A DNA stretch of 64,000 nt from Longilinea arvoryzae (GTDB lineage: Bacteria; Chloroflexota; Anaerolineae; Anaerolineales; Anaerolineaceae): contig NZ_DF967972.1 in assembly GCF_001050235.1 (NCBI RefSeq), forward strand, positions 2,679,901-2,743,900, in the 5' to 3' direction. Positions 53,087-62,531 of this stretch are shown piece after piece. Both the position numbers and the translations under genes were made by a program. Each line of letters starts with the position of its first letter. The first letter of the stretch is position 1. The notes under the pieces are model-generated. The model did not search any database. It saw only the letters and a program-made list of their open reading frames with translations, and was not told where the DNA came from.

Positions 53087-53180
53087 GAAAAGTGATGTAC
53101 TTTTCAGGTTATGCTAAAATAATACGATTGATTGCCATCAATGCTGCATCTGGCTTACTGCCATTCAGGAGAGGGTTTTT

Positions 53181-54248
53181 ATGGTCATGAAACAGGAAGT
53201 GGATAATGTCTGGGAAACCTACCAGCACGATATATCGGTCGAGCTCGACAAGGCGCAACGCTCGCTGAAGGATCTGAACACGACGCTGGATCAGAGCCAG
53301 GGTGAGTTGAACCGCCTGACCCAACGCAACGCGGCCATGTCGGCCCACCTGCAACAGGTACAGGCGCAATTGAACTCGATCTCACCAGCGGATGTTAAGA
53401 ACGCTTACAGCGCGGCCATGGAAACCCAGCAGCGCTTGCTCTTGTTGCGTGGGCAAATCGAGAAATTGCAATCTGACCAAAGCAATATCAAACGGTATAT
53501 CGAAGCCCTGGAACGGGCGGACCATTTTCTCTCCGAAGATCACGAACCACCCCGCCGGGGGCGCAACTCCCGCCGGATGGCGATGCTTGAAATGTTGATC
53601 AACGCGCAAGAATCGGAACGCTTACGCCTTTCCCGCCAGATGCATGATGGTCCCGCCCAGGCGCTTTCGAATTTCATCGTTCAGGCTGAAATCGCTTCAC
53701 GCTTTTTCGAGATGGATCCGGAGAAAGCCAAGGAAGAATTGGCCAACCTGAAGGCTTCGGCCATGTCGACTTTTCAGAAGGTGAGATTGTTCATTTCCGA
53801 ATTGCGCCCGATGATGCTGGACGATCTGGGGTTGGTTCCGACGTTGAAACGGCACGTCGAGACCTTCAAGGAGCAGCAGTCCAATATCGATGTGGTTCTG
53901 TCAGTCAAAGGCGGCGAAAAACGACTGGCTCCGTATGTCGAGGTGATGCTTTTTCGGGCCGCCCAGGAACTGCTGGCGAATGTGGCTCGTTTCAACCTGG
54001 ACAACCCGGCTAAAGTGCAGGTAAATCTCCAACTCAGCCTGGAAGACACGCTTGTCCGGATGTCCGTTTCGGACAACGGCAAAGGCTTCGACCCTGAAGC
54101 CATGCCAGAAGGAACGGATATGAGCGTTAAATTGATCCGCGAGCGCGTGGAAATGTTGGGTGGTTATCTCGAGGTCGATTCTTCCGTCGGTAAAGGCAGC
54201 CGGATTTCATTCCAAATTCCTTTGGAAACTTCGGCATCAGAGGAGTAA
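53181..54248 (+). CDS. Soluble DegS-like histidine kinase without a visible partner
   Basis: A 355-residue cytosolic kinase. An N-terminal coiled coil (about 10-120) precedes a HisKA_3 domain with H155 in RQMHDGPAQAL, the DegS-type motif, and a HATPase domain with ELLANVARFN and NGKGFDP. There is no transmembrane segment. DegS normally phosphorylates a NarL/DegU-type regulator, which is not in this window. AGGAGAGGG precedes the ATG at 53181. Downstream, PFK starts 30 bases later, so they may be co-transcribed. Confidence 0.9.
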   Translation: MVMKQEVDNVWETYQHDISVELDKAQRSLKDLNTTLDQSQGELNRLTQRNAAMSAHLQQVQAQLNSISPADVKNAYSAAMETQQRLLLLRGQIEKLQSDQSNIKRYIEALERADHFLSEDHEPPRRGRNSRRMAMLEMLINAQESERLRLSRQMHDGPAQALSNFIVQAEIASRFFEMDPEKAKEELANLKASAMSTFQKVRLFISELRPMMLDDLGLVPTLKRHVETFKEQQSNIDVVLSVKGGEKRLAPYVEVMLFRAAQELLANVARFNLDNPAKVQVNLQLSLEDTLVRMSVSDNGKGFDPEAMPEGTDMSVKLIRERVEMLGGYLEVDSSVGKGSRISFQIPLETSASEE

Positions 54249-54278
54249 TCCTAGAGCATGTAGGTGTAGGAGGAGTGC

Positions 54279-55445
54279 ATGACAAAGACGATTGGAATAT
54301 TAACCGGTGGGGGTGATGTTCCAGGCCTGAATCCTGCGATCAAAGCCGTTGTGATGGGCGCATTGGAGCAAGGGTACAGGGTAATTGGTATCCGCCGGGG
54401 TTGGATGGGCCTGCTTCAATATAATCTGGATGAGCCGTCGACTCACGATTACTATGTCCGGTACCTGACCCGGGACGACGTGCGCACCATCGACCGCACC
54501 GGGGGCACCTTCCTGCACACATCCCGTACCAATCCGCAAAAAGTAGCCAGCACCGCCATTCCTGATTTCCTGCGCAATTCGAAATGGGGCAAGCAGCGCG
54601 ATGACGGGGTGATGGATTATACCGATTACTGTCTGAACGTACTCAGCCACCTGGGTATTGATGTGATGGTTCCAATCGGCGGCGACGATACGCTGAGCTT
54701 TGGGGTCCGCCTGCACAAAGAAGGCTTCCCGGTGGTGGCCATACCGAAGACAATGGACAATGACGTCTTCGGGACGGATTATTGCATCGGCTTCTCGACC
54801 GCTGTCACGCGCAGCGTTGAGTTCATCACCAACATGCGTACATCCGTCGGCTCACACGAGCGCATTGGCGTGGTGGAGCTATTTGGCCGCAATTCGGGCG
54901 AGACCAGCCTGATCAGCGCCTATCTGTCCTACGTGGACCGGGCTATCATCTCCGAAGTGCCTTTCGACATCAACCGCCTGGCGAAATTCTTGATGGAAGA
55001 TAAGCGCAATAATCCCTCCAATTACGCCATCATGACGATTTCAGAAGGCGCGATCATGGAGGGCGGTGAGATCGTCGAAACGGGTGAAGCCGACGCCTAC
55101 GGCCATCGCAAGCTGGGCGGGGTTGGAGAGATGGCTGCAGCCGAGATCAAGCGCATCACCGGCCAGAATATCATGTACCAGCAGTTGGGATATTTGATGC
55201 GTTCCGGCGCGCCGGATTCTTTGGATCGCATGGTGGCCATGTCTTATGGAAACCTGGCCATCCAGTTAATTCGTCGCAACGAGACCGGAAAAATGGTCGC
55301 ATTGCACGGCGGAAAGTACGCCACGGTCCCGGTCGAAATGGTCCTGGCCGGCAAGAAACGCGTCGATGTCCCCAGTTTCTATGACATTGAATATTACCGT
55401 CCGAAGGTGCGAGATTTCATGGGCGTGCCCATGTTCTTAAGTTAG
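54279..55445 (+). CDS. pfp: 6-phosphofructokinase, predicted pyrophosphate-dependent
   Basis: Phosphorylates fructose 6-phosphate to the 1,6-bisphosphate. The 388 residues have [10 protein letters not shown] near 9 and the substrate loop ELFGRNSG. The phosphoryl-donor residues are GGDD at 134-137 and K157 in PKTMDND: Asp and Lys at these positions mark PPi-using enzymes, while ATP-PFK has Gly at both. This would make the step reversible. GGAGGAG precedes the ATG. A strong terminator follows. Confidence 0.88.
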   Translation: MTKTIGILTGGGDVPGLNPAIKAVVMGALEQGYRVIGIRRGWMGLLQYNLDEPSTHDYYVRYLTRDDVRTIDRTGGTFLHTSRTNPQKVASTAIPDFLRNSKWGKQRDDGVMDYTDYCLNVLSHLGIDVMVPIGGDDTLSFGVRLHKEGFPVVAIPKTMDNDVFGTDYCIGFSTAVTRSVEFITNMRTSVGSHERIGVVELFGRNSGETSLISAYLSYVDRAIISEVPFDINRLAKFLMEDKRNNPSNYAIMTISEGAIMEGGEIVETGEADAYGHRKLGGVGEMAAAEIKRITGQNIMYQQLGYLMRSGAPDSLDRMVAMSYGNLAIQLIRRNETGKMVALHGGKYATVPVEMVLAGKKRVDVPSFYDIEYYRPKVRDFMGVPMFLS

Positions 55446-55462
55446 GAAATCTTTCGAATATT

Positions 55463-55501
55463 CGGCTCCTGCCGGGAATTTCTGGCAGGAGCCGCTTTTT
55501 T
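55463..55501 (+). terminator. Intrinsic terminator of pfp
   Basis: Perfect eleven-base stem CGGCTCCTGCC / GGCAGGAGCCG with a ten-base loop, followed by CTTTTTT. Confidence 0.85.
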
Positions 55502-55511
55502 GAGGTGGTGG

Positions 55512-56015
55512 ATGCCAAAAGGCGATCAGGGTATCGATCAGAAGCGCTACCAGATCATTCCCAGAACGTTGATTTTCGTGACCCGCGGAAGCGATGTGTT
55601 GCTGATCAAAGGGGCTGCCACGAAACGGATCTGGGCCGGTCGGTACAACGGCGTCGGCGGGCACATCGAGCAGGGCGAGGACGCGATCAGCGCGGCGCGG
55701 CGGGAACTGTTGGAAGAAACCGGATTGCGGGTCAGGAAGCTGCGCCTGTGCGGGACGTTGATCGTGGACGCTTCGCCGGGCCTGGGAATTGGCATCTATA
55801 TCTTCCGGGCGGAATATGCCGGCGGAGAGTTGAAGGAATCACCCGAAGGCAGCCTGGAATGGCATTCGCCCGATCGTCTGGCGGGAATGCCCCTGGTGGA
55901 GGATTTGCGCAGCCTTCTCCCGCGCGTGCTTTCGATCCGGCCTGGCGAGAATCCTTTTTCAGCCCGTTCCTACTACGACGAGCAGGAACGCCTGCAGGTC
56001 GTCTTCTCGGATTGA
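55512..56015 (+). CDS. NUDIX hydrolase, MutT-like
   Basis: Cleaves nucleoside-diphosphate-linked compounds; a 167-residue protein resembling 8-oxo-dGTPase. The Nudix box is intact (GHIEQGEDAISAARRELLEE then TGL near 50-72). The start is ATG 55512 with GAGGT five bases before. It has no clear substrate marker. The stop lies 10 bases from the convergent rsmD stop. Confidence 0.87.
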   Translation: MPKGDQGIDQKRYQIIPRTLIFVTRGSDVLLIKGAATKRIWAGRYNGVGGHIEQGEDAISAARRELLEETGLRVRKLRLCGTLIVDASPGLGIGIYIFRAEYAGGELKESPEGSLEWHSPDRLAGMPLVEDLRSLLPRVLSIRPGENPFSARSYYDEQERLQVVFSD

Positions 56016-56024
56016 GATTGCAAT

Positions 56025-56585
56025 CTATCGCGGGCGCTCGTAGAATACGAGCAATGTGTTGCCATATTTACGCTGTTCGAATTCCACCAGATTATTCAGG
56101 GTGAGTTTCTGGTATTCGATCGGATCGATCTGGACGATGACCCAAGTATCCGCCTGCAGCCAGCCTGGATTGGCATCCAGCGATTGCATGGCTTGCAGCC
56201 ACAAATTCTTATACTGGGGCGGTGCGATGAAAATAAAATCGAAGGTCCGGTCCGGACGCCGGTTCAGGAGTGTAAAAGCGTCGCTTTGAATGACCTCGGC
56301 GTCGTTGGAAAGCTTCGTTTTTTCAAGATTGGCTCGTATGGTGTTGATCGCCGGGCGGTTTAGGTCGATGAAACGCACAAAACTGGCGCCCCGGCTTAGG
56401 GCTTCGATGCCCACGCTGCCGGTGCCCCCGAAGAGGTCCAGCCAGGTGGTTTGTTCAGTTTCGGTGCCCAGAATATTGAACAGGGCTCCTTTGACCATGT
56501 CCGTGATTGGGCGGGTGATGTCGCCGGGCACGTCCTGAAGCCGGATGCCGCGCGCTTTGCCGGCGATGACGCGGGGTGTGCTCAT
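56025..56585 (-). CDS. rsmD: RsmD-like 16S rRNA methyltransferase with variant catalytic motif
   Basis: Predicted to methylate G966 of 16S rRNA in the small subunit. The 186-residue protein begins RVIAGKARGI and has ITRPITDMVKGALFNIL, the SAM loop LDLFGGTGSVGIEALSRGA and DLNRPAI. The D/N-PP-Y/F active-site motif (usually FLDPPY) reads FIAPPQY, an Asp-to-Ala change with Gln inserted. The UroD-like stop overlaps the ATG at 56585 by four bases, so translation is coupled. Usually rsmD sits by coaD, here 44 kb apart. Confidence 0.82.
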   Translation of the reverse strand: MSTPRVIAGKARGIRLQDVPGDITRPITDMVKGALFNILGTETEQTTWLDLFGGTGSVGIEALSRGASFVRFIDLNRPAINTIRANLEKTKLSNDAEVIQSDAFTLLNRRPDRTFDFIFIAPPQYKNLWLQAMQSLDANPGWLQADTWVIVQIDPIEYQKLTLNNLVEFEQRKYGNTLLVFYERPR

Positions 56586-57604
56586 TGATTCTCTCCCTCG
56601 ACGATCCTGCGCGCAGCCATCAGGTTTCCAAACGGCGCGGTGGTGGGTACAACACAACCCGTTCCTAAAATGAAACGCTTGCCGCCGGTCTGCCGGATGG
56701 CATCCAGAGCTTCGGCCTGGATCTCGGCCGGAGTGCCCAGAACCATGCTTTCGATGCGCCTCAATCCGCCGCATACCACGCCGGGGAAGCGTTTCAGGCC
56801 TCCGGCCAGGTCAGGGGGCGTCGAACGGTCGTGCCAGTTGATCACCTGAACCGGATAATCGGCGACCTGATCGAACATCACATCTTCGCCGTGCAGGTGC
56901 AGCATGTTCAACCAGAAGGGGCCGGCGTTTCTGAGAATTTCTAAGTCAAATGGCCGCGAGAATTCCTGAAATTCCTGTTCCGAGAGTAAATCGTACTGAG
57001 CATGCTGAACGGCGTAAAACAAACCGTCGATGCCGAGTTCCCTGGCGGCCTGGATGAAGTCAAGTGTGGTTTGCGTGATCGTTTCCAGCCCTTTTTTTAC
57101 AGCATCCGGATATCGGCGCATATGAACGAGCAGCATATCTCTGCCGACCAGATGTTTGGCGTGGGATAATGGATTGAATATGGTTTGCAGGATGGGTGTG
57201 CGCGGTGAAAACTCGCTCACCAGCAATTTCAGGCATTCCAACTGGTCCCCCAGGGTCCCTCTATGCGGGTCAAGAACCTGCAATTGCGTCCATTCCTCCG
57301 GATGCTGGATCGGATGGCCGACATAATCACGGGTCCCTTCCGGATCCCCGCGCCATTCGTCGGTGACGCCCCAATCGCGCACGCTGAAAGATGAGCCGGG
57401 TGTGACTTTGATCAGGTCAAAATCGAACTGCTGCTGATACGCCGCGGTCGCGGCGGCCAGCCGCCCCGGATCCTGATCGTCAACCGGAAAATGGCGCCAT
57501 AGTGCGACCGGAATTCGATCCGGCAGCTGGTTGGAAAGCACGCTTTCCAGGCGCTCGCGGTGGGTCAAACGATCACTCTTCAAGGAGTGTAATGTCTTCA
57601 TCAT
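56582..57604 (-). CDS. Uroporphyrinogen decarboxylase-like protein
   Basis: A 340-residue TIM-barrel protein of the URO-D superfamily, which includes true HemE and cobalamin-dependent methyltransferases such as MtaA. It has DRIPVALWRHF and FDFDLIKVTP near the start, GIDGLFYAVQHAQ in the middle and GTGCVVPTTAPFGNL at the end. The HemE MRQAGRY loop is not present, so it is a paralogous subfamily; the reaction is unknown. It overlaps the ChlI-like gene stop and rsmD. A TTG start at 57568 would fit the family N-terminus equally well. Confidence 0.72.
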   Translation of the reverse strand: MMKTLHSLKSDRLTHRERLESVLSNQLPDRIPVALWRHFPVDDQDPGRLAAATAAYQQQFDFDLIKVTPGSSFSVRDWGVTDEWRGDPEGTRDYVGHPIQHPEEWTQLQVLDPHRGTLGDQLECLKLLVSEFSPRTPILQTIFNPLSHAKHLVGRDMLLVHMRRYPDAVKKGLETITQTTLDFIQAARELGIDGLFYAVQHAQYDLLSEQEFQEFSRPFDLEILRNAGPFWLNMLHLHGEDVMFDQVADYPVQVINWHDRSTPPDLAGGLKRFPGVVCGGLRRIESMVLGTPAEIQAEALDAIRQTGGKRFILGTGCVVPTTAPFGNLMAARRIVEGENQ

Positions 57605-58817
57605 CCGGTGGATTGCCATCCTTTGTGATTTTTTCCGTTAATAATGCCAATAAAGTCGAAATCTCATCTTCTTCACGACTTTTCTCCTCAATGTACGAGG
57701 AGATGAAAGTCGAATGGCGCATTCGAAGCGCCATGGGCGCGACCGAATGAAGATCGTCCCGGGTAATTTCGAGCCGGCTGTCGGCAGCGGCATAGGCGCG
57801 CGCGGCTTCGAAAAGGGTAATCTCCGCCCGCAGCGAATCGATCTTCAGCGCCTGGATCAGGCGAATTCCAATTTGTGCCACCTCATCCGGTAATTTGACA
57901 TTCGGGAGCATTTGGATGGCAGAGTTGATTTCATCTTTCGCCAGTTCAGTGATCTCTGAAAATTGTTCGCAATACAGGCGCGGGTTTTCACGGTGTCTCA
58001 TAACCCGCTGGTAGGCCTCCCAACGATCTTCGACCTGATCCAGACCCTGAACGATGACCCGCAGGCCAAAGCGATCCATGATCTGCGGGCGCAGGTTGCC
58101 TTCTTCCGGGTTCATCGAGCCGATGAGACGGAAACGGGAGCGGTAGGTGGCGGACACGGCGCCGCGCCGGACGGTGTAATAGCCCATGGCCGCAGCATCC
58201 AAAATGGCGTCCACGATGTTGTCCGCGAGCAGATTGACCTCATCGACGTAAAGGATGTTCCGGTCGGCGTGTGCTAGAATGCCGCGTTTCAGGCGCAACC
58301 GGTCGTTTGCAGCGGCGCGTTCGTCGATCCCGCCGATAGCATCCTCGAGGCGGGAGTTCAGGGGCAGCTCCACCAGGCGGACGTGATCCGTATAGGTCAA
58401 CGGTAACCCCTGGGCCACTTTTTGGGCGCAATCCGGGCAGATGGCGTCCATTCCTTCCGTTTCCAGGTCCTCCGGCAGACAGCCATAGAAACAACTGGAA
58501 CGTTCGACATCCGGCAACAGATCGATTAAACTGCGCGCAGCGGTTGTCTTGCCGGTGCCGCGCGGGCCGATGAGCAACGTTCCACCGATCGCCGGATTGA
58601 TCAGGGTCAACAAAAGGGCCAGCTTCATTTCCGATTGTCCGACGATGGCCATGAACGGGAAAGGAAGCGGTTCAAGCATCAGGCCGGAATCTTCCTGGGG
58701 CTGTGCCTGCGCAGCGGTTCGTCCCGTCACAATGTCGATCAATTCGCGCAATGAGCGAACACTGGTGATGGGTTCGGGTTCGAGCGGCAGTTCAGGAAGA
58801 TTCGACGGATTATTCAT
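57573..58817 (-). CDS. Magnesium-chelatase subunit I-like AAA+ ATPase
   Basis: A 414-residue AAA+ protein of the ChlI/BchI group. Walker A is GPRGTGKTT near 84, Walker B ILYVDEVNLL near 190, then GSMNPEEGNLRPQIMDRFGL near 233 with the sensor-1 and arginine-finger region. A cysteine-bearing loop (CFYGC, then CPDC, about 107-132) is present as in bacterial ChlI. BchD and BchH are absent here, so it may be the motor of a different metal chelatase or a MoxR-like protein. GtrA follows on the same strand. Confidence 0.85.
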   Translation of the reverse strand: MNNPSNLPELPLEPEPITSVRSLRELIDIVTGRTAAQAQPQEDSGLMLEPLPFPFMAIVGQSEMKLALLLTLINPAIGGTLLIGPRGTGKTTAARSLIDLLPDVERSSCFYGCLPEDLETEGMDAICPDCAQKVAQGLPLTYTDHVRLVELPLNSRLEDAIGGIDERAAANDRLRLKRGILAHADRNILYVDEVNLLADNIVDAILDAAAMGYYTVRRGAVSATYRSRFRLIGSMNPEEGNLRPQIMDRFGLRVIVQGLDQVEDRWEAYQRVMRHRENPRLYCEQFSEITELAKDEINSAIQMLPNVKLPDEVAQIGIRLIQALKIDSLRAEITLFEAARAYAAADSRLEITRDDLHSVAPMALRMRHSTFISSYIEEKSREEDEISTLLALLTEKITKDGNPPDDEDITLLEE

Positions 58818-58823
58818 ATGGGT

Positions 58824-59279
58824 TCAGCTCACGTCGTTATAGGTCCAATAGCGGTTGGCGATGAAATTCCACATCATGACCACCAGAACTGCGAGGGCAA
58901 GCAGCAGGTTGTGTCCGACCGTGACCGGGGTCAGGAAGAAGGATGCAGGGATAAAACGATCGGCCAGATTGATGAAGGGTTTTTCGAGCAAGGCGACCAT
59001 TAGAATTCGTATAGCCAATCCGATCAGGCTTACCAGGATGAATTGTGTCAACTGGTGGCTGATTTTTTTGCTGCGCGAGTCCGGATACGTCCAGTAGCGG
59101 TTCCACAGGAAATTGCTGCCCACGGCGGCTATAAAGGAGGTCGTGCTGGCCCAGACCGCCGGGACGTTGAAGGCTGCCGAAAGCAGGTTGAAGATCCCAA
59201 AATCGATTACCGCGCCGATGACACCGACCATGGCGAACTTGAAAAAACGGACGCGTTCCTTTTGATTTATCAGTATCAT
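58824..59279 (-). CDS. GtrA-family membrane protein
   Basis: A 151-residue protein with four hydrophobic segments in the GtrA pattern ([18 protein letters not shown], then [11 protein letters not shown] and [10 protein letters not shown], the repeated W-N-R-Y-W-T motif). GtrA proteins are thought to flip undecaprenyl-phosphate-linked sugars. It overlaps the UDP-xylose synthase stop by four bases (ATGA), consistent with a role in lipid-linked sugar handling, and could serve the transferase array 6 kb away. Confidence 0.86.
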   Translation of the reverse strand: MILINQKERVRFFKFAMVGVIGAVIDFGIFNLLSAAFNVPAVWASTTSFIAAVGSNFLWNRYWTYPDSRSKKISHQLTQFILVSLIGLAIRILMVALLEKPFINLADRFIPASFFLTPVTVGHNLLLALAVLVVMMWNFIANRYWTYNDVS

Positions 59280-60238
59280 TCCAGACCCATTTTAGAGCGA
59301 AAATACGGAATCGAATGGGAAATTCCCTCTTCCAGTGAGATCGTTGGCTCCCAGTTGAGGATGGATTTCGCGCGGGTGATATCCGGGCGGCGGCGCTGTG
59401 GATCGTCTCCCAGGCGTAGATCGGCTTTTCGATCGATTCCGGCGGTGTTCTTGGTCAAGCGGTTAATGACGTTCGCAAATTCCAGGATCGAAATTTCGGC
59501 CGGATTACCGATATTCACCGGCATGTGTTCGTCCGAAAGCAATAAACGATAAATGCCTTCGACCAGGTCATCGACGTAGCAAAAACTGCGCGTCTGACTG
59601 CCGTCGCCGTAAACCGTCAGCGGCTCACCCCGCAAGGCCTGCTGAAGCAAATTGGGTACCACCCGGCCGTCGTCCAGGCGCATGCCCGGGCCGTAGGTAT
59701 TGAAGATGCGCACGATCCGCGTGTTCACGCCGTGGAAACGGTGATAAGCCATGGTCAGGGCTTCGGCGAAGCGTTTCGCTTCATCGTAAACTGAGCGAAC
59801 TCCGATGGGATCGACATGCCCCCAATAGGTTTCCTTCTGGGGGTGTTCGAGCGGGTCGCCGTAGATTTCACTGGTGGAAGCGAGCAGGAAACGGGCGTTG
59901 TTGGCTTTGGCGACGCCAAGCGTATTGTGAGTGCCCAGCGCGCCGGCTTTCATGGTCTGGATGGGCAGGTTGGTGTACCCATACGGAGATAGGGGGTTGG
60001 GGCTGGCTGGCGAGGCAAAGTGCATCACTGCGTCCACTTTGCCGCCCGGGACGAAGATGAAATTGGCAACATCATGGCGCACGAAAGTAAAGTTTTGATT
60101 TCCGGCCAGGTGCGCCAGGTTATCCGGGTTGCCCGTGATGAAATTATCCATGCCGATGACTTCGTGCCCCTCGTTCAACATGCGCTCACACAGGTGAGAA
60201 CCCAGAAAGCCGGCCGCTCCAGTGATAAGTATTCGCAT
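59276..60238 (-). CDS. UDP-glucuronate decarboxylase (UDP-xylose synthase)
   Basis: Converts UDP-glucuronate to UDP-xylose with tightly bound NAD. In 320 residues, the Rossmann motif is TGAAGFLG (7-14), the [14 protein letters not shown] block is present, and the catalytic Tyr/Lys are in [11 protein letters not shown]. These features separate it from UDP-glucose 4-epimerase. It provides an activated pentose for surface glycans; GtrA overlaps it by four bases. Family assignment is good; the exact sugar needs an assay. Confidence 0.88.
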   Translation of the reverse strand: MRILITGAAGFLGSHLCERMLNEGHEVIGMDNFITGNPDNLAHLAGNQNFTFVRHDVANFIFVPGGKVDAVMHFASPASPNPLSPYGYTNLPIQTMKAGALGTHNTLGVAKANNARFLLASTSEIYGDPLEHPQKETYWGHVDPIGVRSVYDEAKRFAEALTMAYHRFHGVNTRIVRIFNTYGPGMRLDDGRVVPNLLQQALRGEPLTVYGDGSQTRSFCYVDDLVEGIYRLLLSDEHMPVNIGNPAEISILEFANVINRLTKNTAGIDRKADLRLGDDPQRRRPDITRAKSILNWEPTISLEEGISHSIPYFRSKMGLE

Positions 60239-60265
60239 AATGTCCTCTCAAATCATGTATAAGAA

Positions 60266-61891
60266 TTATTGCCAATCGATCATGGTGATCAATCCATCGC
60301 CAGTAATCTGCTGGCTCTGACCATTCGATGAATTAACGAGATAGAGGTTGTTCTGGTAAACCACCGCCAACCATAACGCATCGTCCATGGGCTCCGGTGA
60401 CCAGGTAACTTTCTGAGGCTGAATTCCCGGTGAACCCTGGGCCGGGAAGAGATCGCGCTGGTTCGACCCATCCTGATCCATGACCATGACCCGATAATTG
60501 CTGGTTTGGCTCTGATCTTTGAAGATGGACTGTAGATAGGCGACCTTAAAATCGCCGGTTTCCGATTGCGGCGATGGTTCCGGATAGGCGAACATGCCAC
60601 TCTGGTTGACCAGTGTCAGCGTCTCATCGGACTGGCCCGTCAGAATACCGGCGACGTTGAACAATGGCGAAGCTTCGTTATTCGTGAGACCGGACATCGG
60701 GGCGTGCAGGGTGGTGTAGAGCACGCTATGGTCACCCGCCCAACCCAATCCCGGGACCCAGGCCCAATCGCTGCCGGTCTGGTATGGAATGAGATCGGTC
60801 AACGGCGATAAGGCCTTCTTCTCCAGATCCACCAGCCCGATGCCATCCGGACGCGCGTAAGCCAATGCTTCACCATCCGGCGACCATGCATAAGTCGTTC
60901 CCCACCAGCCGTATATGCCGCCGGAACTGGCATCCAGGATTTTCTCCTGGCGAACGATCGTACCGCCGGATCCGAAAGTCAGTTCGTTTAAATCATTGTT
61001 GGCCTGCCAGCCTGGCGCGGCCGAACGCGGCTCGACCGTCGAATAAACGATTGTCAAACCGTCGCCAGGGACCCAATCGGCAAAATGAATGACGTTCTTT
61101 ACCTTCAGGTTCAAAGGCCGGGCGCCATCCTGGTCAAGGTTGATGGCCCAGAGTGAATTGATGTCGGATGAATCTTGCGCAGCTTTTCGCGTAAACAGCA
61201 GCCAGGAGGAATCTTGCGACAGGCTGAAGATCCGGCCGTCCAAGTCCCCGGTGGTTACGAGTGGACGACGGTTGCCGGTCGTTTCTTCCATCACCCAGGC
61301 ATTTCCACCGGTGAGATAAACCAACCGGCCTGGAATCGGTGTGGGGCTGAAAGGCGTCTGGACTCCAACCATTAATATTTCCGGCTGGGCTTCCACCAGG
61401 GTGTCGATTTTGAAAACCGACCTTGACACCTCTTTGTCATCCTCGTAAAGGATGCGGTAGGTCGTTTGCTGCGATCCGTTGCCGCCGGCCTGGATCAGGC
61501 GGGTCTGTCCTTCGGGCAGCGATTCATTCCGCACCGTCTGGCGTTCGAACGGAATGGTGGCTTCCTGAATCTCGAATTCTTCGCGCACGCGCGTCACCTG
61601 GATGGTGTTGCCGTTGGCCAGGATGGTATAGGAGGGCGGGTCGACGCGGTCCAGTTCACCCAGGACGACCTTGGAAAAATCCAGGGCATATTGCACGGAG
61701 GATCCGGGCGGAACCTGAAGCTGGGTGGAACTGCCGTCCACCTTCAGATTGATCTTTATGGTGGCCTGGCCGGTCGTGGTTTGGGCTGCACAGGCTGTGA
61801 GTAGAAAAATAGAAACGGAGAAAAAAACCAATAACCCGGTGATTCTTCCGGGTTGGTGGGTGATGTGCGGGTTTCTGAAATGAAGCTGCAT
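60266..61891 (-). CDS. Lipoprotein with G5-like domain and WD40/TolB-type propeller
   Basis: A 541-residue exported protein. The signal peptide ends in LLTAC, a lipobox with Cys near 33, so it is anchored outside. A G5-type domain (about 70-180; TRVREEFEIQEATIPF and LVEAQPEIL) precedes a beta-propeller-like region (about 190-540) with WSPDGEALAYARPDG and similar strands. G5 domains bind N-acetylglucosamine or zinc and occur in wall proteins. The start is set at ATG 61891, the frame being open further upstream. Divergent from scpB. Confidence 0.8.
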   Translation of the reverse strand: MQLHFRNPHITHQPGRITGLLVFFSVSIFLLTACAAQTTTGQATIKINLKVDGSSTQLQVPPGSSVQYALDFSKVVLGELDRVDPPSYTILANGNTIQVTRVREEFEIQEATIPFERQTVRNESLPEGQTRLIQAGGNGSQQTTYRILYEDDKEVSRSVFKIDTLVEAQPEILMVGVQTPFSPTPIPGRLVYLTGGNAWVMEETTGNRRPLVTTGDLDGRIFSLSQDSSWLLFTRKAAQDSSDINSLWAINLDQDGARPLNLKVKNVIHFADWVPGDGLTIVYSTVEPRSAAPGWQANNDLNELTFGSGGTIVRQEKILDASSGGIYGWWGTTYAWSPDGEALAYARPDGIGLVDLEKKALSPLTDLIPYQTGSDWAWVPGLGWAGDHSVLYTTLHAPMSGLTNNEASPLFNVAGILTGQSDETLTLVNQSGMFAYPEPSPQSETGDFKVAYLQSIFKDQSQTSNYRVMVMDQDGSNQRDLFPAQGSPGIQPQKVTWSPEPMDDALWLAVVYQNNLYLVNSSNGQSQQITGDGLITMIDWQ

Positions 61892-61899
61892 AGAAAAGT

Positions 61900-61927
61900 C
61901 TGACAAATGGACTGAATCAGGTATAAT
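61900..61927 (+). promoter_or_regulatory. Putative promoter of scpB-rluB
   Basis: CTGACA at 61900-61905 and a consensus TATAAT at 61922-61927 with a 16-base spacer. The region is shared with the divergent lipoprotein gene. Confidence 0.45.
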
Positions 61928-61959
61928 CAGCATACTTTTGAGAACTTGTCTATTATAGC

Positions 61960-62526
61960 ATGAGTGACCTTCCTGAAACCCAGACAGAACTCTCCCTCGA
62001 AGCGCGCATCGAAGCACTTTTGTTCGTTGCTTCGGTGCCGGTTAGCGTCAATCAACTTGCGGAAGCCCTGGAATGCTCCACCAACGAGGTCGAGCAGGGC
62101 ATCCACGCATTGGACGACCTATATGCTCGACGCGGCCTGGCTTTGCAGCGCCACGAAGGTCGAATCCAACTGACCACCCATCCGATGATCGGGATGTTGG
62201 TGGAGCGGTTCCTGGGATTGGAAGCCAACCAGCGCCTGAGCCGGGCCGGACTCGAAACCCTGGCGATCATTGCATACCGCCAACCGGTGACCCGCCCGGG
62301 AGTAGATTCCATTCGCGGTGTCAACAGCGATGGGGTTATGAAATCGCTTTTAAGCAAGGGCTTAATTCAGGAAGTGGGTCGAGCAGATGGTCCCGGCAGA
62401 CCTATTTTGTACGGTACAACATCGGCTTTCCTGCAGCATTTTGGATTGAAATCGATCAGTCAACTGCCGCCTTTCGAGGTCGAAGAGGCTATAATCACGG
62501 ACGAGAATCGCCTATTGAAGGACTAA
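61960..62526 (+). CDS. scpB: Segregation and condensation protein B
   Basis: Kleisin-associated winged-helix subunit of the SMC condensin that compacts and segregates the chromosome. In 188 residues, EARIEALLFVASVPVS, QRLSRAGLETLAIIAYRQPVTRPGVDSIRG and GRADGPGRPILYGTT are family landmarks. ScpA usually sits directly upstream; it is not in this window. rluB starts 5 bases after, a common scpB-rluB arrangement. No clear Shine-Dalgarno is seen before the ATG. Confidence 0.95.
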   Translation: MSDLPETQTELSLEARIEALLFVASVPVSVNQLAEALECSTNEVEQGIHALDDLYARRGLALQRHEGRIQLTTHPMIGMLVERFLGLEANQRLSRAGLETLAIIAYRQPVTRPGVDSIRGVNSDGVMKSLLSKGLIQEVGRADGPGRPILYGTTSAFLQHFGLKSISQLPPFEVEEAIITDENRLLKD

Positions 62527-62531
62527 TTTGA

